Assembly: GCF_000691505.1 (NCBI RefSeq)
Contig: NZ_JMIP02000021.1
Span: forward strand, 48,656 to 112,655
From: Halostagnicola sp. A56
Lineage (GTDB): Archaea > Halobacteriota > Halobacteria > Halobacteriales > Natrialbaceae
DNA length: 64,000 nt
Direction of reading: 5' to 3'
The notes under the pieces were generated by a model. The model was given only the letters and a program-made list of their open reading frames with translations, was not told where the DNA came from and searched no databases. A program made the translations under genes and the position numbers. This document shows, piece by piece, positions 55,867 to 64,000 of this stretch. Every line of letters starts with the position of its first letter. Position 1 is the first letter of the stretch.

Positions 55867-56078
55867 GCCGCGATCACCCGTGGGCCGTCGGCGGTGATCA
55901 CCAGCGAGACGTCTCGAACCGAACAGCGGACCTCGGTTTCCGGCCCGCCGGAGTCGAGGACGCGCTCGACGGCCTCGGGGTCGATTTCGTCGGCCAGCCG
56001 GTAGTCGTCCGGCGGCAGGCCGTGGCGCTCGAGGGCCGCGACGATATCCATGAGCAGCGGCCGCCTCGAGTCGGTCAT
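55863..56078 (-). CDS. HalOD1-like domain protein, first half of the split paralogue
   Basis: A 71-residue protein from the ATG at 56078 with the same start and order as the fused copy: LLMDIVAALERHGLPPDDYR, EIDPEAVERVLDSGGPETEV, DVSLVITADGPRVIAA. It is a stand-alone HalOD1-like domain. Its stop overlaps the zinc-ribbon gene start. The structured RNA at 56205-56300 and its promoter-like block lie upstream on the same strand. This is the second member of a duplicated unit. Confidence 0.6.
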   Translation of the reverse strand: MTDSRRPLLMDIVAALERHGLPPDDYRLADEIDPEAVERVLDSGGPETEVRCSVRDVSLVITADGPRVIAA

Positions 56079-56148
56079 CGCCGCCCACCTCCGGCGGCCG
56101 ACGCTGGCGGTCGTGATCGCTCGAGGGCGGCGCTGTCTGTTGATTGGT

Positions 56149-56184
56149 TCGTCTGTCGGACGGGATGTTTAAGCCCGCGGAGAA
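56149..56184 (-). promoter_or_regulatory. Conserved 36-nt block between structured RNA and gene, copy 2
   Basis: Identical to 52039-52074 and placed 70 nt upstream of the ATG at 56078. On the minus strand it carries CTTAAACATCCCG, which is either a gene-proximal promoter or part of the leader hairpin CGGG...CCCG. Confidence 0.5.
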
Positions 56185-56204
56185 TGAATCCGAACATGGT
56201 TGAC

Positions 56205-56300
56205 AAACCCTCTCGGGTTTGGAAGCCACGTCTCGGGTGCTCTGACCACCCGGGGCATTTCAAATTCAATATGCCCCCGTGCGCGGAGTCCATGACTTCC
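56205..56300 (-). ncRNA. Structured leader RNA candidate, copy 2
   Basis: P1 56221-56230 with 56291-56300 encloses P3 56234-56239 with 56247-56252 and P2 56252-56258 with 56271-56277 (GGGGCAT/ATGCCCC). P4 is 56205-56210 with 56215-56220 (AAACCC/GGGTTT), whose minus-strand loop is GAGA, a GNRA tetraloop. P1 has two A.C mismatches on the plus strand that are G.U on the minus strand. Helices match copy 1 while sequences, especially P4, differ. Confidence 0.6.
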
Positions 56301-56315
56301 ATTTGGGTCGATGTA

Positions 56316-56336
56316 CTGTAGTGTCATATAATTACT
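56316..56336 (-). promoter_or_regulatory. TATA-like promoter block of the leader RNA, copy 2
   Basis: CTGTAGTGTCATATAA shared with 52206-52226. It reads TTATATGACACTACAG on the minus strand and is about 25 nt from the start of P1, in the same geometry as the first copy. Confidence 0.5.
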
Positions 56337-56884
56337 GCTTTGAGGTGAAAATAACGGCCGGTGGTACTAACTTTTGGACGCCAGCTCCGGTGTGGACTAG
56401 CACTACCTGACTTAATTTAATCTACGCGCACACGCGAAGCCGACTATCTGGAACCAGTCGCGAGTTCCGCTCGAGGTTCGTGCGAGCCCGCTCGAGATCC
56501 CCGAAACGCTACTGGCGGTCGGCCGAACTCTACTCGAGCCCCGTTCGAGGCCCCCGAACGCCGCTCGAGGCGTTTCCTCCGATCGTCCGTTTCGGGTGGA
56601 ACCGCCATCGGCGCTGCCGGCCGTCCATCGGGGCTCCGTCACGGGGTTTGGGAACTATTCTCGAGTCGAAGCGAACGGGTTCGAATTCGGGGCCGATTCG
56701 GCGAAATTCGGGCTCGAGACGGGGGTGAAACTCCCGATCTATATATCTCTATCCATGACTTTCACTCGCTGATGAGTACTCGGGAGTGCGCTCGAACAGT
56801 GGGTACTCAAGCGCTGGTCTATCTCGCCTCCACTTTCGACAAGCATCACACGAAATATTGAGACCGAATTCTCGCGGAGTTTGC
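56337..56884. other. Gene-free stretch between the leader promoter and GH31
   Basis: About 550 bp. It is rich in TCGAG and similar short words, but I see no gene. A frame on the minus strand (56412-56642) is not acidic and lacks family features. The right end holds the 3' end of the GH31 gene. Confidence 0.4.
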
Positions 56885-59581
56885 TTACCGACCGCGCCCA
56901 GGGTTGGAACCGCCGTTGAAGAACAGTTTGACGTCCTGGTCTTCGTCGACGGGGACGTGGACTAGCACCGCGTCTGTCTCAGTATCATAGGCGAACGATT
57001 CAGGGACGTCCGCGACGTCGTCGGCGTTGACCTCCTCGTACTTCGTCGGGCCGGCCTGAACTTTCCGCGGGGCTGTTGAGAGGTCGAGGGTTAGCAGGTA
57101 CGACGAGAGCTCAGAGTCGTCGTAGTTCTGCACCTCGAGTTCGCGTTCAAAAGTGACAACACCACCGTTGTTCTTCGAGACAGAGAAGTGAGTGACGTTG
57201 TACTCCCCATCTTCGAAGGCCCGGGTCTCGCCGTCGTCCTCGTAGAAAGTGTAGGTGGCTTCTTCATCGAGGTACGTACGGAGCTCGAGTGTCGTCAGTG
57301 GCTTCTCACCGGTGTACTGCTGGACCTCGCGCATCGGAACGATCGAGTTCTTCCGCACGAATATCGGCAGGTGATCGATCGGCGCATCAACGGTGATCGT
57401 TTGGCCGCCGTCGTAGACGTCGTTAGTCCAGAAGTCGACCCAGGTCTCGCTCTCGGGTAGGTACACCTCGCGCGAAGTCGCGCCCTGTTCGACGACCGGC
57501 GCTATCATCATGTTATCACCGAACATGAACTGGTCGGTGATATCACGGGTGTCCGGATCGTTCTGGAAGTGGTAGACGAGCGGCTGCTGGATCGGCTTGC
57601 CGGTTTCGGCGGACTCTTCGAATTCGTTGTAGAGGTACGGCATCAGTCGGTAGCGCAGTTCGATGTACTTCCTGCTGATCTCGACGGCCTCCTCGCCGAA
57701 CGTCCAGGGATGCTGGTTACGAACGTCGACCTCCTGGTCGGACTTTCGGTGCGTGTCGGTGTGGTTCCGGAAGTACGGGATGAACGCGCCAAGTTCCATC
57801 CACCGCTTGAACAGCTCCGGCGTGGGTCGGTTGGCGAAGCCGCCGACATCGTGGCCGCAAAACGCCATTCCAGACAGTCCAAGATTCAGTTGCATCGGGA
57901 TCGACATCCGTAGATGCATCCACTCGCTGACGTTGTCGCCGGTCCAGATCGCCGCGAATCGCTGCCCACCCGCGTACAGATTACGATTGAGTAAGAACGG
58001 CCGTTGGTCGGGCTTGTAGAGATCGTACGCCTTGCGGGATGCACGGGCGTAGTCGAACCCGTACATGTTGTGATATTCCTCGTGGAGCATCGTCTCTGCG
58101 CCCGTGCCATGGATATTGTCCGCCGGCATCGTCCAGTCGTACTTGTCGTTCTTCTGGAAGACCGCGGGTTCGCCCATGTCGTTTTTGATCCCGTCAAAGC
58201 CAGCGTCGAAGAATACGTCGTGCTGTTCGGCCCACCACTCGCGAACCTCGGCTCGTGAGAAGTCCGGCCACACCGCGTCCGTGGGATCGTCGGCGACGTC
58301 CTGGGTTGGCCAGACCGGTCCGTAGAACGTATCCCCGCTGGCGTTTCTGGTCCAATACCCGTATACGGTCCCCTCGAGATAGGGTCTATAGGGTTCATCT
58401 TCGTCGTCGCCATCAACGTCGGCCGCTACGTCGACCGCGACGCCGGGGTCGTTGACCACGACCGTCTTGAGTTCGGGCACTTCTTCGTTGAGCGTGGCGA
58501 GTGCCTCTCGGTGTGGCTCCTGGATGGTGAACACGCGATAGTCGTCCATGTACCCGATGTCGAAGTGCATCGCATCCAGCGGGATTTCCTCCTCGCGATA
58601 CCGCTGGGGCACCTCGGCAAGCTCCGCTGGACTGTACTCCCACTTGCTCTGATGATACGCGATAGCCCACTTGGGTGGGAGCGGGATCGTCCCCGTGAGG
58701 TCCGTATACCGCTCGAGCACGTCACTGATCTCGGGGCCGTACGCGAAGTAGTAGGTCAGTTGGCCGCCATCAGCCAGGAAGTAGTAGTAGTCTTCTTCCG
58801 CCCGTGAGTCGTAACTCTCCCCGGAGGCGTTCGGGTCGTCGGCCATGTGGAAGACCGAGTGGGCTGGATTATCGAAGAAGAGGCCGTACGCACCCGCGTC
58901 CGTTAGCCCAACGAAGAAGGGAACAGACGTGTAGACGTAGTCGTTCGTGTCTCCGTAGCCGTACTGATCGGTGTTCCAGTTCTCGATTTTCTTACCGCGC
59001 TGGTCGAGGGTGAGCTCGGGTTGTTCGCCGAAGCCGTAGAAGGACTCGTTCGCATCGGTTTTCTTGTACGCGTAGGGTTTGTCCCCTTCGTAGCCAGCCG
59101 TTCCTTCGTCGAGGTAGTCTTCGTTGACGACGGTGCCCTTCTCGTCGAGAAACTTCACACCGAAGAGATCCTTCTGGACTTGGACGGTGATCGTTTCTGT
59201 ATCGATCGCAATGGTATTCTCGGTCTCGTCGACGCTAAAGGTTGGTGTATCCCACTCTTTGCGGCCGTTAGCAATCCCGCGGGACTCGTACACCTCGTCG
59301 TCTTCCTCGAGGATCGAAACGCGGGCGAGGTCGTCGTCGAATAGGCTGATATACCCGTCGTATTCCCCAAGGTCGAATCTGACCCCCTCGTCGAAAACCT
59401 CGTACCCGTGAACGGACAGTTCCATGAGGTTCTCCTCGTCCAGTTCGGGCTCGTAGTGGATCTTCGCATCATAGTGATAGGCCTGGGCGGAGACAGACGC
59501 AAAGGCAGTTCCTGCGAGGAGTGCAGCGGTCGATTTCAACACGGATCGCCGGTCAATACCGCGACTGTCGTTTCCAAACAT
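56885..59581 (-). CDS. Tat-exported glycoside hydrolase family 31 (alpha-glucosidase/xylosidase-like)
   Basis: An 898-residue secreted enzyme from the ATG at 59581. The Tat signal is DRRSVLKSTAALLAGTAFAS. The GH31 layout is an N-terminal beta-sandwich, a (beta/alpha)8 barrel and C-terminal beta domains. The nucleophile Asp is in DGIKNDMGEP (about residue 467) and the acid/base Asp in WTGDNVSEW (about 547). Other conserved parts are AIAYHQSKWEY and MSGMAFCGHDVGG-type barrel segments. It hydrolyses alpha-linked oligosaccharides outside the cell. Substrate specificity cannot be told from sequence alone. Confidence 0.9.
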   Translation of the reverse strand: MFGNDSRGIDRRSVLKSTAALLAGTAFASVSAQAYHYDAKIHYEPELDEENLMELSVHGYEVFDEGVRFDLGEYDGYISLFDDDLARVSILEEDDEVYESRGIANGRKEWDTPTFSVDETENTIAIDTETITVQVQKDLFGVKFLDEKGTVVNEDYLDEGTAGYEGDKPYAYKKTDANESFYGFGEQPELTLDQRGKKIENWNTDQYGYGDTNDYVYTSVPFFVGLTDAGAYGLFFDNPAHSVFHMADDPNASGESYDSRAEEDYYYFLADGGQLTYYFAYGPEISDVLERYTDLTGTIPLPPKWAIAYHQSKWEYSPAELAEVPQRYREEEIPLDAMHFDIGYMDDYRVFTIQEPHREALATLNEEVPELKTVVVNDPGVAVDVAADVDGDDEDEPYRPYLEGTVYGYWTRNASGDTFYGPVWPTQDVADDPTDAVWPDFSRAEVREWWAEQHDVFFDAGFDGIKNDMGEPAVFQKNDKYDWTMPADNIHGTGAETMLHEEYHNMYGFDYARASRKAYDLYKPDQRPFLLNRNLYAGGQRFAAIWTGDNVSEWMHLRMSIPMQLNLGLSGMAFCGHDVGGFANRPTPELFKRWMELGAFIPYFRNHTDTHRKSDQEVDVRNQHPWTFGEEAVEISRKYIELRYRLMPYLYNEFEESAETGKPIQQPLVYHFQNDPDTRDITDQFMFGDNMMIAPVVEQGATSREVYLPESETWVDFWTNDVYDGGQTITVDAPIDHLPIFVRKNSIVPMREVQQYTGEKPLTTLELRTYLDEEATYTFYEDDGETRAFEDGEYNVTHFSVSKNNGGVVTFERELEVQNYDDSELSSYLLTLDLSTAPRKVQAGPTKYEEVNADDVADVPESFAYDTETDAVLVHVPVDEDQDVKLFFNGGSNPGRGR

Positions 59582-59688
59582 ACGATGAAGAATTACTTCG
59601 CATCTGTAATAATATTTCTGCAACCCACTCATACAGTAAATAAATAATGTACATCCTTCTTTATGCTCTCTAGATTATTTTACTCGAT

Positions 59689-59865
59689 TCATCTTATACA
59701 TTCTCTGGAACCTCGAGCGGAAGCGAGCGATACACCAGAATCTGTGAAGGTTCTCTTCAACTCCTCTATGAATCCAGATTGAACCTGAACATCCGTTACC
59801 ACCTCTCCCAGTTCTGGCGAATCGTTTTCGGAAAGAGTCTCTAAATCGAGAACAAAACTTGGCAT
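59689..59865 (-). CDS. Small hypothetical protein
   Basis: A 58-residue frame from the ATG at 59865 (MPSFVLDLETLSENDSPELG) with mixed charge and one helical end. A TATA-like stretch (minus strand ATATATAAT) lies about 30-40 bp upstream. It lies in A/T-rich DNA between GH31 and a small conserved gene. Coding status is uncertain. Confidence 0.35.
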   Translation of the reverse strand: MPSFVLDLETLSENDSPELGEVVTDVQVQSGFIEELKRTFTDSGVSLASARGSRECIR

Positions 59866-59979
59866 TAACCTTGGTATTTTACCCAACTACAATTATATAT
59901 TGTGACCGCGTTTAGGCCCTAGGATTCGAACGTTCTGATGCGTCACCACAAAGGGGTTCTCTGAGGTTGGACACCTCTT

Positions 59980-60252
59980 ATGACAGCCAATCCAGTGAAT
60001 AAGCTCGATGATCTAGCGAATCAGGTCGCTGAGGAATTCGAGGCGCACAGGCAGCCGGACGAATTCAAAGACGTATCGCTTGTCATTGACAACAACGATC
60101 AAGACCGACCCACGCTGATCGTACACGTCGGTAGAGAGGACGCCGATACGCTGGCCGATGAGATTGAAGCTTTCCTACAAGAACGGGGTGCTCGAACTCA
60201 GCGTGAACGACACTCGGACACAGATGTCCGGGTGCTAGTGACTGTCGACTGA
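59980..60252 (+). CDS. Small hypothetical protein upstream of the AddB-like nuclease
   Basis: A 90-residue protein from the ATG at 59980. It has a short helical start (NKLDDLANQVAEEFEAHRQP), beta strands (VSLVIDNNDQDRPTLIVHVG) and a basic loop before a final strand. It is acidic and compact, consistent with a real haloarchaeal gene. It lies 105 bp before the nuclease on the same strand and may be co-transcribed. Role unknown. Confidence 0.5.
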   Translation: MTANPVNKLDDLANQVAEEFEAHRQPDEFKDVSLVIDNNDQDRPTLIVHVGREDADTLADEIEAFLQERGARTQRERHSDTDVRVLVTVD

Positions 60253-60357
60253 GTTCACATTCCTCTCTGATTTATTTGGCCGCTCTCGATAAGCCACCCT
60301 AAGCTGTCAGTCTCGCCAAGAGTGAAGTGTGGCCGATATCTTGGTAGGGAGTGTTCA

Positions 60358-63300
60358 ATGGATTCAACGCTTCTCACTGGCCCGAAACACGCCCGATTGG
60401 AACAACGGGCATTTCAGCGGGCTGATGACATAGCCACCGATTCGCTGGGGAGTATTCTTTACATAACGCGGAACGACGCTCGCCGGAGTATGGTCGAGGA
60501 CGGCTGGGCCGCGTCCCACGAACCTCTCCGTCTTCGTGCCGAGACGCTCGATGCGGTCGTTCGTGACTGGTACGAGGACCTCCAGAGCCCAGTTCAACCA
60601 CTCTCCGGGCAGTTGAACCGCCGGCTGGCGGAGTACGCGCTTGACAGAACAACAGCCGAAACAGATGGCGCTCTCGCCGGCGAACCGGCCTCTGCCGCTC
60701 TCGCTGATTCGTTCAGTAGCCGTTTCTCGCTCTTTGACGACGCCGGCGTCGGGACCGCTGACGCGCTCGTAGCGGAGTTCGAGGGCTCAGACCTTGATGA
60801 CCGTATCGCGAAAGCCACTGTCGACGCGTACCGATACTACCGGGATCTCCACGGCGACTACGTCGACGAGTGGGTCTGTACCCGGGGAGAAATGTTCGAC
60901 GCCGTCGCGACGGCGGAGCAGTCACTATCGGAGTTCTCCCCAGAACTGGATGTCGTCATTCTCTCCGGATATCACGAGTTCCGTCCTGTCGAACGCCGCC
61001 TCATCGAACGCCTCGTCGACGAACTTCCGATGATCGCACTGCTGCCGCTCCACCAGGATGGCCGGAGCGGAGTCGACGCTGTTGCGGAGGACGCCTTGGA
61101 GATCTACGAAGCACTTGACTTTGAGACAGTAGAACTCGAGCCCGTCGACGAGTCAGGGCGGGTCTTTGGAACGATCACCGAGTCGCTCTACCGCCCGGAC
61201 CCGGACACTGTCCCTACCCCAGACACCCTGAGATGGCGTGAACTCCCGACGCCCGAGCGCGAGATTCGTTTCGTCGCTCGCGAGCTCCGGACTGAGTTGG
61301 CCAATGGTCGCGATCCCGATGACCTGGCCGTCGTCGTCCCCGGGACCGAGGCCTATTCGGGGTATGTCGAGGACACGTTCGATACGTTCGACATCCCGCA
61401 CGTCACGACTGCCGCCTCACAGCTGAACCGGACGTTCACCGGGAGCGTTGTACACGACCTCTTGAACCTCGCCGAACCGGATCCGCGGGCGGAGGACCTC
61501 ACGTCCCTGTTAGCGAATCCATTGGTCAACGTCGTCGACACCGACCAAGTTAACGCCGTCACGGCAGCTGCTCGCCGGCGCGACACGGTTTCTGTGTCAC
61601 TCCTGCTTGATGATGTCGACGACCAGGCGGCGGCACTGATTGAGGAGCTGTTGGCCACTCTAGAGACGCTTCGAACGGAGGACATTGAGGACGCAACCGA
61701 GACTTTCCGTCGGCTGTTGAACGACCGGTTCGACCTAGAGGCGGCGACAGAGGATTACGCCAGCGGCGCCGAGCAAGCCGTCGAACAGCGAGCCTACGAC
61801 CTCGTAGACGAGGTCCTCTCCTCTTTCGAGTCACTGGCGGCGGTCAATAGCGATCTCTCCCCGTTGGCACTGTTCACCCGTGCGTTCGATGGCGTGCCCA
61901 TCCGGGTTCCACAGCGCGCTGCTGGCGGCCACATTGAGGTGATGGGGCTGCTCGACGCCCGGATGCGCTCGTTCGAGAAGGTGTTTCTCGTGGGCCTGAC
62001 GAGCGAGCACTTCCCCGTGACGCCGGAACGCCCGGCCTTCTTCGAGGAGATGACCGACGCCCACCCACGATTCGACACCGGCGACGAGCGCCTCCGTGGC
62101 CGCTATCTCTTCGCGACGCTCCTTGCGAACGTCGACGAACTCACGATCACTACACCAGAGACGGGCGACGACGAGTCCGCCGTTGTCCGGTCGCCGGCCC
62201 TCGATGAACTCCAGCGCGTGACCGGCATCGAACCCGAAGATGGCGTCGACGACCGCGTGGGCTCCCGCGAAGACCTCCAGCGGCACGTCGCTGCAACGGC
62301 CGACCGTCGTGCGGCAGTCAGCCGCGCCGGTGACCGCGGTGATATCTCTCCCGAGCAGACCAAGCGCACGGATCGGGGACTCCACTGTGCGGACAACAGG
62401 GGAACGGCTGGCCTCTCCGAACACGACGGCGTGTTAGAACCCGAGACAGTCGATGAGGTATACCCTCCGTCGGAACGAGAACCCTACAGCGCGAGTCGAA
62501 TCGAGCGATACGTCGAGTGTGGGTTCAAGTTCTACGCTGACGAAGTGCTCGGAATCGATGATCCCGATGATGTCGAAGTCGTCCCCACCCCCCTCGAAAC
62601 CGGGTCGTACGTTCACGACGTCCTCGAACGTTTTTTCGCGGATCTGCAGGACGAGACCGAGGATGCTGTCGATCTCACAAACTTCGACCGGGACGACCTG
62701 GCGACGCACCTTCGTGAGATCGCTGTCGATGAACTTCGGGATGCTGACTTCGAGTACGACGGCCTGTTCTACGAACGGTGGAAGGCGGAGCTGTTCGCGG
62801 GTCTGGGTGACGGCGTGAGCGCTCCGTACGAGGCTGGGAGTAAACCCCACGACGCACCGGAACAGGGGTTGTTCGCTACGTTCCTTGACAACGAACTTTC
62901 GCGTGACGGCGCCGGCCGCCCACATCTGTTCGAGGCTCCGTTCGGCGAGGGGCTTCCCGACTCGGATGCTGGGCCGTTCACAGTTGAGCGACCGGACGGT
63001 TCGACTGTCTCGATTCGCGGATACATCGACCGCATTGACGTGGGTCGGGATGGCGAACAACCGACGCTCACGCTCTACGACTACAAGACTGGTCGAGCAC
63101 CGTATATGACGAAGACGACCGGCGGCACGAAGTTCCAGCTCCCCATCTATCTGCTCGCTGCCGCCGAGGTCGTCGACGGTGACCTGTTCGAACAGGGTTC
63201 GCTTTCGGCGACGTACTATCAGGTGCGACCGCCCAACGACCTCAAGGTCCCACGCGGTGTCGAGTCGAAGTTCGATTCCGAGGTCGAACTCCGCCGGTTC

Positions 63301-63558
63301 CTGAACGATGTCGTTCCGGAGTGGTTGGGCCAGATCGACGAGGCGATCGGAAACGGACGGTTCCACACGACGCTTCTGTCGGCCCGCGGAGCGAACTGCC
63401 GATACTGTGACTACAGTCGAGCGTGCGATGTCCGACATCACCGCAAGCGCGAATTCGTCGACGAGGTTCACCAGGACGACGCAGCGTACGTTCCGCTCCG
63501 CGTTCGCGACGACGAGGACATCGAGGCGGTGATGAGCGGTAGGTCAGCCAATGATTAA
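60358..63558 (+). CDS. AddB-like PD-(D/E)XK nuclease with Fe-S cysteines
   Basis: A 1066-residue protein from the ATG at 60358. The N-terminal two-thirds resemble an inactivated helicase-like AddB/RexB body. The C-terminus has the PD-(D/E)XK nuclease: GYIDRIDVG (about residue 887) and LYDYKTGRAPY (about 908). Four cysteines, one in RYVECGFKFY (about 720) and three in CRYCDYSRAC (about 1014-1023), match the Fe-S cluster of AddB-type nucleases. It likely processes DNA ends with a UvrD/AddA-type helicase, which is not present in the window. Confidence 0.85.
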   Translation: MDSTLLTGPKHARLEQRAFQRADDIATDSLGSILYITRNDARRSMVEDGWAASHEPLRLRAETLDAVVRDWYEDLQSPVQPLSGQLNRRLAEYALDRTTAETDGALAGEPASAALADSFSSRFSLFDDAGVGTADALVAEFEGSDLDDRIAKATVDAYRYYRDLHGDYVDEWVCTRGEMFDAVATAEQSLSEFSPELDVVILSGYHEFRPVERRLIERLVDELPMIALLPLHQDGRSGVDAVAEDALEIYEALDFETVELEPVDESGRVFGTITESLYRPDPDTVPTPDTLRWRELPTPEREIRFVARELRTELANGRDPDDLAVVVPGTEAYSGYVEDTFDTFDIPHVTTAASQLNRTFTGSVVHDLLNLAEPDPRAEDLTSLLANPLVNVVDTDQVNAVTAAARRRDTVSVSLLLDDVDDQAAALIEELLATLETLRTEDIEDATETFRRLLNDRFDLEAATEDYASGAEQAVEQRAYDLVDEVLSSFESLAAVNSDLSPLALFTRAFDGVPIRVPQRAAGGHIEVMGLLDARMRSFEKVFLVGLTSEHFPVTPERPAFFEEMTDAHPRFDTGDERLRGRYLFATLLANVDELTITTPETGDDESAVVRSPALDELQRVTGIEPEDGVDDRVGSREDLQRHVAATADRRAAVSRAGDRGDISPEQTKRTDRGLHCADNRGTAGLSEHDGVLEPETVDEVYPPSEREPYSASRIERYVECGFKFYADEVLGIDDPDDVEVVPTPLETGSYVHDVLERFFADLQDETEDAVDLTNFDRDDLATHLREIAVDELRDADFEYDGLFYERWKAELFAGLGDGVSAPYEAGSKPHDAPEQGLFATFLDNELSRDGAGRPHLFEAPFGEGLPDSDAGPFTVERPDGSTVSIRGYIDRIDVGRDGEQPTLTLYDYKTGRAPYMTKTTGGTKFQLPIYLLAAAEVVDGDLFEQGSLSATYYQVRPPNDLKVPRGVESKFDSEVELRRFLNDVVPEWLGQIDEAIGNGRFHTTLLSARGANCRYCDYSRACDVRHHRKREFVDEVHQDDAAYVPLRVRDDEDIEAVMSGRSAND

Positions 63559-63559
63559 C

Positions 63560-64000
63560 TCAGTTGGCTTTCAGCGTGGACTCCCGCTCTAACCAATCTG
63601 GTACGGACTGTAAGCCGTTCGCGTTCAACATCCCGCTGTTCAAGCGCACACCTACGGGTACGCCTCCTTCGCCTCCGGTTTGGTTGCAAAGGAGTCTGTA
63701 GCCGACGTTCTTCGCTGCGTTGTAGTCTGCGTGGTTCTCGTATCCACAGGACTGACAGCGAAAGGTGTCCTGCGATGGGCGGTTTGACTCGTCAGTGAAG
63801 CCGCAAGATGAACACCGCCGAGACGTGTTCTTCGGATTCACCTGCTCAACGCTGAGACCGCGTTCCTCGGCCTTATACGAGACATATCTGACCAATTGAC
63901 GGAATGCCCACTCGTGGAACCGTCGAGCCTTTGGGATACGATCCCGAATGTCGGTCAGATTCTCGAACGCAATTATCGTACATCCCTTCGATATCGCTTG
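63560..64000 (-). CDS. tnpB: TnpB RNA-guided endonuclease (IS1341/IS605 type), 3' part
   Basis: The window cuts the gene at its 5' side. The visible 146 codons include a RuvC Glu in [12 protein letters not shown]. The four-cysteine zinc finger reads CSSCGFTDE...[11 protein letters not shown], and the last RuvC Asp lies in [11 protein letters not shown]. These are standard for TnpB. Only one base separates its stop from the stop of the AddB-like gene, leaving no space for a transposon right end outside that gene. The guide RNA would have to overlap the AddB-like gene end. Confidence 0.88.
   Translation of the reverse strand, partial: QAISKGCTIIAFENLTDIRDRIPKARRFHEWAFRQLVRYVSYKAEERGLSVEQVNPKNTSRRCSSCGFTDESNRPSQDTFRCQSCGYENHADYNAAKNVGYRLLCNQTGGEGGVPVGVRLNSGMLNANGLQSVPDWLERESTLKAN

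Noticed and set aside
52087..56316. Plus-strand mini-ORFs of 36 and 41 codons across the two structured RNAs (both containing WKPRLGCS and HPGHF)
   Set aside because: Only the parts that form the helices are alike; the other residues differ without regard to chemistry. The helix mismatches are repaired as G.U only on the minus strand, so RNA structure explains the conservation better. A microprotein is not fully excluded.
1..64000. tRNA or rRNA genes and CRISPR arrays
   Set aside because: I looked for T-loop/GTTCGAA patterns with acceptor pairing and for spaced direct repeats of 24-40 nt; none were convincing. The only regular repeat (5955-6076) has no spacers.

Overview
The window is chromosomal DNA of a haloarchaeon, probably of the Natrialbales group (inference). 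It is GC-rich, its proteins are strongly acidic, and many families are halobacterial: RfcL with a C-terminal PIP box, archaeosine synthase, ThiD-ThiN fusion, RadB, TRAM-domain proteins, Tat lipoproteins and halobacterial IS5/IS1341 transposons. I saw no rRNA, tRNA or CRISPR array.

Layout. 1-1300: start of cbiX, a DUF2797 gene and a short Gly-rich ORF that looks truncated. 1380-4198: two divergent genes for secreted proteins built from Gln/Asn repeats resembling curlin repeats. 4342-8852: an RNase H-fold protein and radB, a 32-bp tandem repeat, then a regulator, a nucleotide-hydrolase-like protein, a TRAM protein and a membrane protein. 8911-13362: a decayed island with a broken IS5 transposase, an iron-permease stub behind a DtxR-type box, a broken deoxyhypusine synthase paralogue, an MFS carrier and a regulator fragment. 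13392-14003: a VapBC pair. 14047-18351: rfcL, a C2H2 mini-protein, archaeosine synthase (frameshifted) and a membrane protein. 18831-20123: a lipoprotein and a 765-bp element with inverted ends that carries one membrane-protein gene. 20614-44233: core genes cheR, mutL, mutS (frameshifted), thiDN, an AIR-synthase-like gene, a dipeptide-type ABC operon with a circularly permuted binding protein, hpt, coaBC, a flavoprotein, a START-domain protein, trkA, thiolase plus OB-fold partner, mtnP and a MATE pump. 44240-48890: a small integrative element with integrase. 48899-50953: uvrB. 51081-56340: an accessory region with two copies of a structured RNA, each upstream of genes of one small family, plus a TumE-type toxin, a dihydrolipoamide-dehydrogenase-like enzyme and an orphan HicB-like protein. 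56885-64000: a Tat-exported GH31 glucosidase, small ORFs, an AddB-like Fe-S nuclease and the 3' end of a TnpB gene.

How genes work together. DNA metabolism is well represented (radB, rfcL, mutS/mutL, uvrB, AddB-like). mutS-mutL and dppABC are overlapping operons. Thiolase and its OB-fold partner form an acyl-CoA pair.

The observation I would follow first is the pair of about 100-nt structured elements at 52091-52190 and 56205-56300. Each has an enclosing helix, two hairpins inside it and a third hairpin beside it. The helices are kept while their sequences differ. Three A.C mismatches on the plus strand become G.U pairs on the minus strand, and a conserved TATA-like block lies about 25 nt ahead. 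This suggests minus-strand leader RNAs of the downstream genes. Next come the curlin-like pair and the permuted binding protein. Several core genes carry single-base frameshifts (archaeosine synthase, mutS). These may be real or assembly errors, and I mark them as such.
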